From the NCBI GenBank assembly GCA_009760855.2, contig WPIO01000052.1, positions 2,213,501-2,277,500 on the forward strand: a stretch of DNA of 64,000 nucleotides, read 5' to 3'. Below, piece after piece: positions 57,844 to 64,000 of this stretch. Both the position numbers and the translations under genes were made by a program. Within the stretch, counting starts at the first letter, position 1, and every line of letters starts with the position of its first letter. The DNA comes from Cristatella mucedo. Its lineage: Eukaryota > Bryozoa > Phylactolaemata > Cristatellidae. The notes below the pieces were generated by a model. The model was not told the origin of the DNA. It saw only the letters and a list, made by a program, of their open reading frames with translations, and did not search any database.

Positions 57844-58977
57844 CTCGAATCCTGATCCGACTCAAGGCGCCAATTTCGACGCCAGCTCCCGCAGACCTAC
57901 GCGGCTTCCTTCGTATTTTCGAGCCAAAGGTGCGCCCAGACGAAAGCGCGGCGGTAGCAATTGTGACGGAACGCGCATCTCATTTGCAGTGGCCGCCTGC
58001 GCGGTGCAGACGCTTGCGAGAGCTCCAGCAGCATAATTTTGTCGGCGGGATGCGCGCAGTAAATCTATCTGGCCGCAAAACCTTGTCCGCATCGCAAGTC
58101 TCGGTCGCGCGAAACTCTTCAGATAAGGCACTGCTGTTCATTGCCAGATAAGAAGGGCTTGGACGTAAGCAACGGCGTTTGCTTCCTGGTTATGCTAGCG
58201 TGCTCAAAGCCTAGAATACGGGCCGCTAGTTGTGCAATGGCGAATAAGGACGATTCTCGACGTACGTCAGGCAGGGTTGAGATTTTTTTATGTGTACCGA
58301 TACAGCTCAAAGTGCTCGGAAAGGATTAAAAGTTAAAGCAAATAATGCAAGACTGAGCGCTGAAGATAGTGTCTCGCTTAGGAGCAGAAGCTGACAGGCA
58401 CGAAAGAATGAACGCGGAAAGCAGCAGTCGCGTTGTACTCGGCGATCTGTGGCGGAATGTTGGCTGTTACAGCACGGGGATCGTCTGTTGCAAGTGAATC
58501 GCGGCAGCTACGGGTGCTACATGGGCACTGGCTCCTATTCGCTTGCCAGATTTCGCGAGTCCTTTTATCGCAATGCGCGGCCGGTTCGTCGTCGACTTTG
58601 ACCATTCCTCGCGTCTAAGTGCTCAGTGAACTTAAAAATGTCGTCGGTTCGTTCCTTGCTTGCAGCTACGGCCGGCATTGTCTGAAAACTACGAGAGCCG
58701 CATTACCGATCGAGAGTCGTGGTGGAGAGCGTACATACGGGTGAGCAGCAGCAGCTCAAGGAGCGACGACTCCTTGATGCTTCCGGCAGCCGGCGACAAA
58801 TGCTCGCGTCTTACCCGCAGCGCTAGTGTCGCGCTACATTTCTTTCCGCCGAAGATATAGACGCACTGGCCGATTGGCGACGCTCGTCGATTGTCGGCAA
58901 TTCAATATGGGTCTTCGCTGCCCAGATGCATCTTCTTATTCCATGCTTCCAGGCTGCTCCAAAATCGCAGGTGTAGG
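57843..58977. other. no recognisable feature
   Basis: About 1.1 kb, moderately GC-rich at first, without recognisable exons or repeats. Confidence 0.3.
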
Positions 58978-59164
58978 AACGAGGGGAGCATAGGAGGCCT
59001 ATATATACCAGAGGTCAGGGACGAAGCGAGCATATGAGGCCTATATATACCAGAGGTCAGGGACGAGGCGAGCATATGAGGCCTATATATACCAGAGGTC
59101 AGGGACGAGGCGAGCATATGAGGCCTATATATACCAGAGGCGTAGGGACGAGGCGAGCATGGGG
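58978..59164. repeat. 42-bp minisatellite, ~4.3 copies
   Basis: Unit: 'gggacgaggcgagcatatga' + 'ggcctatatataccagaggt' + 'ca'. Four tandem copies differ at few positions. The length is a multiple of three, so both strands are open: minus strand encodes 14-residue repeats GIYRPHMLASSLTS, plus strand MRPIYTRGQGRGEH. Each unit contains a TATATA core. Confidence 0.95.
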
Positions 59165-59279
59165 CCCCGCGGCCTCTTGGAACCATCCAAAGGGGATTGG
59201 CAGGCGGCTGGCCGTCCGACGCGCTTTGCTCAGCTACCTGGGGTGAAGGTCTGTATTTTGTAAGGCCTAATCTTGGGTA

Positions 59280-59404
59280 CACCGATGCTTGAAATGCATC
59301 GCCCGTCAATGTACGTTAAATACATCGCCCCCGCCCAATGTACGCCAGATTTATCGCCCCACCTATGTCCGCCAAATGCGTCGTGCCCGCCAATGTACGC
59401 GTGT
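59280..59404. repeat. degenerate ~27-bp tandem repeat
   Basis: About four to five imperfect copies of a unit like 'atcgcccgccaatgtacg' + 'ccaaatac'. Confidence 0.8.
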
Positions 59405-60714
59405 AGCGCTGAAAGCGCCGCCTCTGCCACCAGGGGTTACCAGCCTACAGTAATATAGCAAAAAGCATAGTTCCAGAAAAAAAGGAGCTGGTGTACGGCG
59501 ATGTCTGCAGACTTTGTAATTGGCGCCACTTAAAACTTAATCTGTGCCTTCGTAGTGAGACCAAGATTTACGACGCACGAAGCGTGACCTTTGCTACAAG
59601 CTTTTGGGAGCTGTCAGTGAGTTTGTAGAAGAGTCCCTTGCATTCCGCTATTTTGTATTCAATGCTTTAAAGCAGAAATCCACGCTCAATGATATCAGAA
59701 TTACGATCTCTTCGGCGACAAAGGCTGTCGGAAATACGATTAACTTATCGTAAAAGATTATCCAGAATGCCTTTATTCATTTACTTTAAAGAAAATCCTC
59801 TCACAATTTAAGTAAGAAATCAATAGTCATGGCATGTACGATTGACGCATGATCAAGCTGAGAGTCCAGATTAAATACGAACATTTTTTGCGACCTCACA
59901 CAGTGGGGACCGATGCATGCCGATCTCGGGACAAGATAACTTTAGGAGAATCGTTCACGACGCCGTCCCTATCAAAAACACCACCTTGGTGCTGGTGACC
60001 ACCCGTTATGGCAGATGTCAATCGACCTAACAGAAATTACAGCTCGGACAAGATTCGAAGTTAGGACTTCGGTGTCCAGAAACCGTGACAGCAGCAAAAT
60101 CACTTCCAACAACGGTCAACAATTTAGATGGCTACAGATTACTTTATTTTGGTTGCAGTGAGAATTCCCTAAGACATTTCATCTGACTTCGAGACATAGG
60201 TAGTTTTTTCATAGCAGGTAGAAAAATAAATTTGAAGCACTCGAATTGTTGGCCTATTCGGATGAACATTTAGTTCGCACTTGGTATTGGTATTTGGTAC
60301 GTATTTCGGTCTTGGACCATGAATCCCAAGTTCAAATCCTTCTGAGTGTAGGACTGTTTTCTCATCATTCGGCACGAACCTTAACCTTGTTGTTCACAGA
60401 GCCAATGCAGCCCATAGGGCAAGGCAGCACCTAATTGCTTTATCAAAATGTCATCTGCATGTGACAGTGTTGGTTCAACGTCTCATGGCGCATCGCTTGG
60501 AATTCCGTTGTTGAGAACTCAGGATGAGGCTACATAGCATGTCCCCATAGCCATGCAACGAGATCATGTCATATTGAATGTGTGGAAGATGCTGTGATTG
60601 CCTCTCGAAATTTGTAAGTGGCTAGGACCTCTCCCCCTTGGTGTCTGAGATTGAGAGCTGAACGCAAAGGTAGGCGTGACCAGGCTCTCTCAATGGTATA
60701 TGCTATTTTTTACA
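59405..60714. other. no recognisable feature
   Basis: About 1.3 kb anonymous, AT-leaning. No exon or mobile element recognised. Confidence 0.35.
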
Positions 60715-60759
<45 letters not shown>

Positions 60760-60844
60760 TCGTATATATATATATATACTCGTATATATATACTCGTATA
60801 TATATATACTCGTATATATATATACTCGTATATATATAGCTCGT

Positions 60845-60878
<34 letters not shown>

Positions 60879-60880
60879 AT
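60715..60880. repeat. (TA)n with regular 'ctcg' interruptions
   Basis: (TA)n tract in which 'actcgtatatatata' recurs about six times, a higher-order unit of ~15-20 bp. Confidence 0.95.
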
Positions 60881-61114
60881 ATACCCCTAATCATACGTCC
60901 ACAACCGGCACCAACGACGAAACTAAGTCTTAATTCTGCTCGATGAACAACCACAGAGTTCGTGTCGAATTATCACTGTGATATTGCACTACAATTTTTC
61001 CTTAATTGTTGTAGTAGCCCTGCTAGCACGTAAATTTTGCTGGTCATGCCCCCTATTTGAGAATCTTGCAGGTCACGCCCTTAGATGAAAATCCTGACAT
61101 CGAGTGTCAGTACG

Positions 61115-61245
61115 GGCACACACACACGCCACGCGCACGAACACACACACATGCACACACACATGCACACATATACACACAAATGCACACACGTGCACGC
61201 ACACATAAATAAACACACACACACACACATACACACACGCTTGCG

Positions 61246-61283
<38 letters not shown>

Positions 61284-61285
61284 AT
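61115..61285. repeat. (CA)n microsatellite followed by (TA)n
   Basis: Interrupted CA repeat of ~150 bp ending in a short TA run. Confidence 0.95.
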
Positions 61286-61519
61286 TAAAAGAGCTTGTTA
61301 TAATTTGCGACAGGACAATCCAAGTTTTACAGCCGGAGGATTCCTTTCCAGCTACACTCGCAATATCAGCCCTAAACTCGCCGCACAAAGATAGGGAGCA
61401 TGGCCTTTAAGCCGATGATGGCAAACGAAACACAGAGCATTGCAGTGCGGCTGTTTATTATAAGCCTGGGTTGCCCCGATAAGCTTAGGTTGCCGGTCGG
61501 GCTTCATTATCACCGCGAT

Positions 61520-61652
61520 GGTTTGACCCAGTGGCTTAGGTGCTCACCCCGACCAATGTCTGGCCGAGATCGTGGGCTCGAGCCCATATGGCATTTGTGA
61601 AGCGCCCGAATATAGATTAATTTCTCTTAGGGCGCTATACAAATGAATTATA
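61520..61652 (+). mobile_element. SINE-B, short subfamily
   Basis: 'tttgacccagtggcttaggt' head, 'gatcgtgggctcgagcccat' B-box, 'gcgcccgaatatagattaat' + 'ttctcttagggcgctataca' tail ending in 'aatgaatta'. Confidence 0.9.
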
Positions 61653-61716
61653 TTTTTTATATTTATTATCCTGAAACTAACTGCTTAGAGAGCCGACCAC
61701 AAACCGGCATAAATAT

Positions 61717-62779
<1,063 letters not shown>

Positions 62780-62958
62780 GAGACACCCTTGCCCGGAGCT
62801 TACAACGGTCACAAGCAGGACACGTTCCTTTTGGAGCTGCAGAAGCGACCGCAAACGTACAGCTTCAAGTCGGATGGCCGACGCCTCGACGCCGATCCCT
62901 TCAGGAAAGGAGCCTATCTTTTGCCCGGAGCTTACGGGTTCGAAGATTTGCTGTCCAG
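62780..62958 (+). CDS. STPG4: sperm-tail PG-rich repeat protein exon (STPG4-like)
   Basis: Internal exon of 179 nt between acceptor 'actaatcttcag' and donor 'gttagtcacc', starting in phase 0 and ending two bases into a codon. It encodes ETPLPGAYNGHKQDTFLLEL, QKRPQTYSFKSDGRRLDADP, FRKGAYLLPGAYGFEDLLS. Two P-G-A-Y boxes, each preceded by a loop and paired with a T-Y-S-F-K segment, are the sperm-tail PG-rich (STPG/O6-methylguanine) repeat pattern. The order TP(L/I)PG-x-Y ... TYxFK-x-x-GR resembles STPG4 (the early-embryo/germline member) more than STPG1-3. Family members are axoneme- or chromatin-associated. The flanking exons are not visible, so the member assignment is tentative. Confidence 0.75.
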
Positions 62959-63387
62959 GTTAGTCACCAGCCACTTGGCTGCACCGTGGTGAATGCACCA
63001 CGTGCCGAATGGATTGTGTTCTCCTGCTGATCGCCATATGGCAAGGGCCTCAGGTGAAGCATTCATACTCGATGACAGTTAAGTTTCTTAGATTGAAATG
63101 CGACAAGAACAATCTAAATTATAGAGTAATGTCACGCAGAAGCTGGAAACCTTCGCTCTCTGTATCGCGCTCAATCATGATCTCTCGCCGTCAGCGCCTG
63201 GATAGAAACTGGTGGCTAATTAAAAAACCGACCTTTGGGGATGACGGCATCAGCTCCACACTTATAAGTATGGCTACATTTAGGTTTACATCGCTGAAAA
63301 ATGAGTGTGTGCTTAGGTAAGTCTAAAAATTAATACTAAGCAAATTAATAGACGCGTCTGTGAGATCCCTTCTAGAATTTCGCATTG
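62959..63387. other. presumed intron downstream of the STPG4-like exon
   Basis: No further exon could be supported. A frame ending at 63318 before 'gtaagtc' (SMATFRFTSLKNECVLR) has a good donor but no convincing acceptor. Confidence 0.35.
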
Positions 63388-63537
63388 ATTTGGCCCCGAG
63401 CTTAAAGTGCTCTTTTTGAACGACCGAGGTCAAGATGAATGCATTTGATGAACAAGGTCGCGAGCTCGAGCCCTGCAACACACGCTAATCGTTTGAATAG
63501 AGATTAGATTCTTTTAGTATGCTATACTAATAAATTA
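63388..63537 (+). mobile_element. SINE-B, long subfamily, diverged
   Basis: 'tttggccccgagcttaaagt' head, extra segment 'gaccgaggtcaagatgaatg', B-box 'gtcgcgagctcgagccctgc', tail 'gaatagagattagattcttt'. Confidence 0.8.
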
Positions 63538-63609
63538 TGTTTTTTTCTGCAACGTTCTTCTGGTGGGTCTTATTGCCCCACAAATAAGAGGCACTTAGAT
63601 AAAGCAACA

Positions 63610-64000
63610 CTCTGCTGATAGGCTTCTATGCCTAAACGTCAAGAGTACCACATTAAAACACTGCTCTCCAACCTGCATTGGTTCTTCATCATCATCATCA
63701 AGCAGGACGCGAATTTCAAGCTCTTGTCTCACTATTTTAAGTTCTTTCACTCTTTTGCTTCGGCTCATCTATCTGAAATGCTCATCACCAGGCATCCCCT
63801 CACACGACCCTACTCCTTAAAACTCATGCTGTTAAGCTGAGCCTATAGTCGACCTATAATCATCCGGCGACGCCATATCTTCAGCTCCCACACACCTCAA
63901 ACCTGAAACTAGCTTCCGACTGACAGCACGGCATAGTATGACAGGACAGCATTTAAAAAGCTAATACTCAGTCATTCCTCGCAGCATATGATTTGCTTAA
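63610..64000 (+). mobile_element. LINE F1-like copy, diverged, running off the window
   Basis: Frame at 63628 reads HIKTLLSNLHWF, then KQDANFKLLSHYFKFFHSF and ASAHLSEML, matching [40 protein letters not shown] of F1. '...gacaggacagcatttaaaa' near the end matches the F1 frame end. The tail lies beyond the window. Confidence 0.75.

Noticed and set aside
58978-59164. CRISPR-like array
   Set aside because: The 42-bp units are directly adjacent with no unique spacers. It is a minisatellite in an animal genome.
63009-63320. Second STPG4-like exon ending before 'gtaagtc' at 63318
   Set aside because: Good donor but no P-G-x-Y motif and no clear acceptor.

Overview
This is a repeat-rich genomic window from an animal, not a microbe. 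It holds spliced genes with canonical GT-AG exons, tRNA-headed SINEs, CR1/L2-group LINEs, hAT and Tc1 DNA transposons, and long (GA)n, (CA)n and (TA)n microsatellites. The calmodulin gene encodes the invertebrate-type protein (Phe at position 99 and a C-terminus ending MMTSK), so an invertebrate bilaterian is likely. I cannot name the species.

Three protein-coding loci are supported by exon structure. (1) A minus-strand gene with at least four exons (19124-18731, 17055-16937, 12015-11803, 1305-1234) whose phases fit together. It encodes a beta-propeller-like protein that I cannot name, and its introns are filled with transposons. (2) A minus-strand calmodulin gene (28906-26182) whose exons 2-4 encode a canonical protein up to the last EF-hand. 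It is followed by TWO candidate last exons: a distal one ending ...EFVTMMTSK (26210-26182) and a proximal one ending ...EFVSMMMSK (26949-26921). Both have good acceptors and the correct phase. This alternative or duplicated calmodulin C-terminus is the most interesting gene-level observation. (3) A plus-strand exon of a sperm-tail PG-rich repeat protein, closest to STPG4 (62780-62958).

Layout: 1-19 kb is the propeller gene, with a LINE tail, a complete-looking hAT remnant with its target-site duplication (3178-4788), a decayed LINE (5.2-7.7 kb), a Tc1-like element (9.53-11.13 kb) and a nested LINE-in-LINE insertion (12.97-15.78 kb). 19.3-25.8 kb is mostly anonymous, with SINEs and a pogo/Tigger-type MITE. 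26-30.3 kb is calmodulin and the CpG-rich block upstream of it. 30.3-41 kb is dominated by LINE copies, a Gypsy fragment, minisatellites and an AT palindrome. 41.3-43.1, 53.1-54.9 and 56.2-57.0 kb are three more GC/CpG-rich blocks. 43.3-46.7 kb is a LINE between (GA)n arrays. 49.68-50.94 kb is a 204-codon open frame between matching inverted repeats, a candidate unclassified DNA transposon. 57-64 kb has a CAG array, a 42-bp minisatellite, long (TA)n/(TG)n arrays, SINEs and the STPG4-like exon.

The mobile elements form a network. Two LINE families (here F1, ending in (TTA)n, and F2, ending in ACATT-type repeats) supply most copies. One of two tRNA-headed SINE families (here SINE-B) carries a 3' hairpin shared with the F1 LINE tail, which suggests it is mobilised by F1. 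Homology statements rest on reading motifs by eye. No search or alignment was run.
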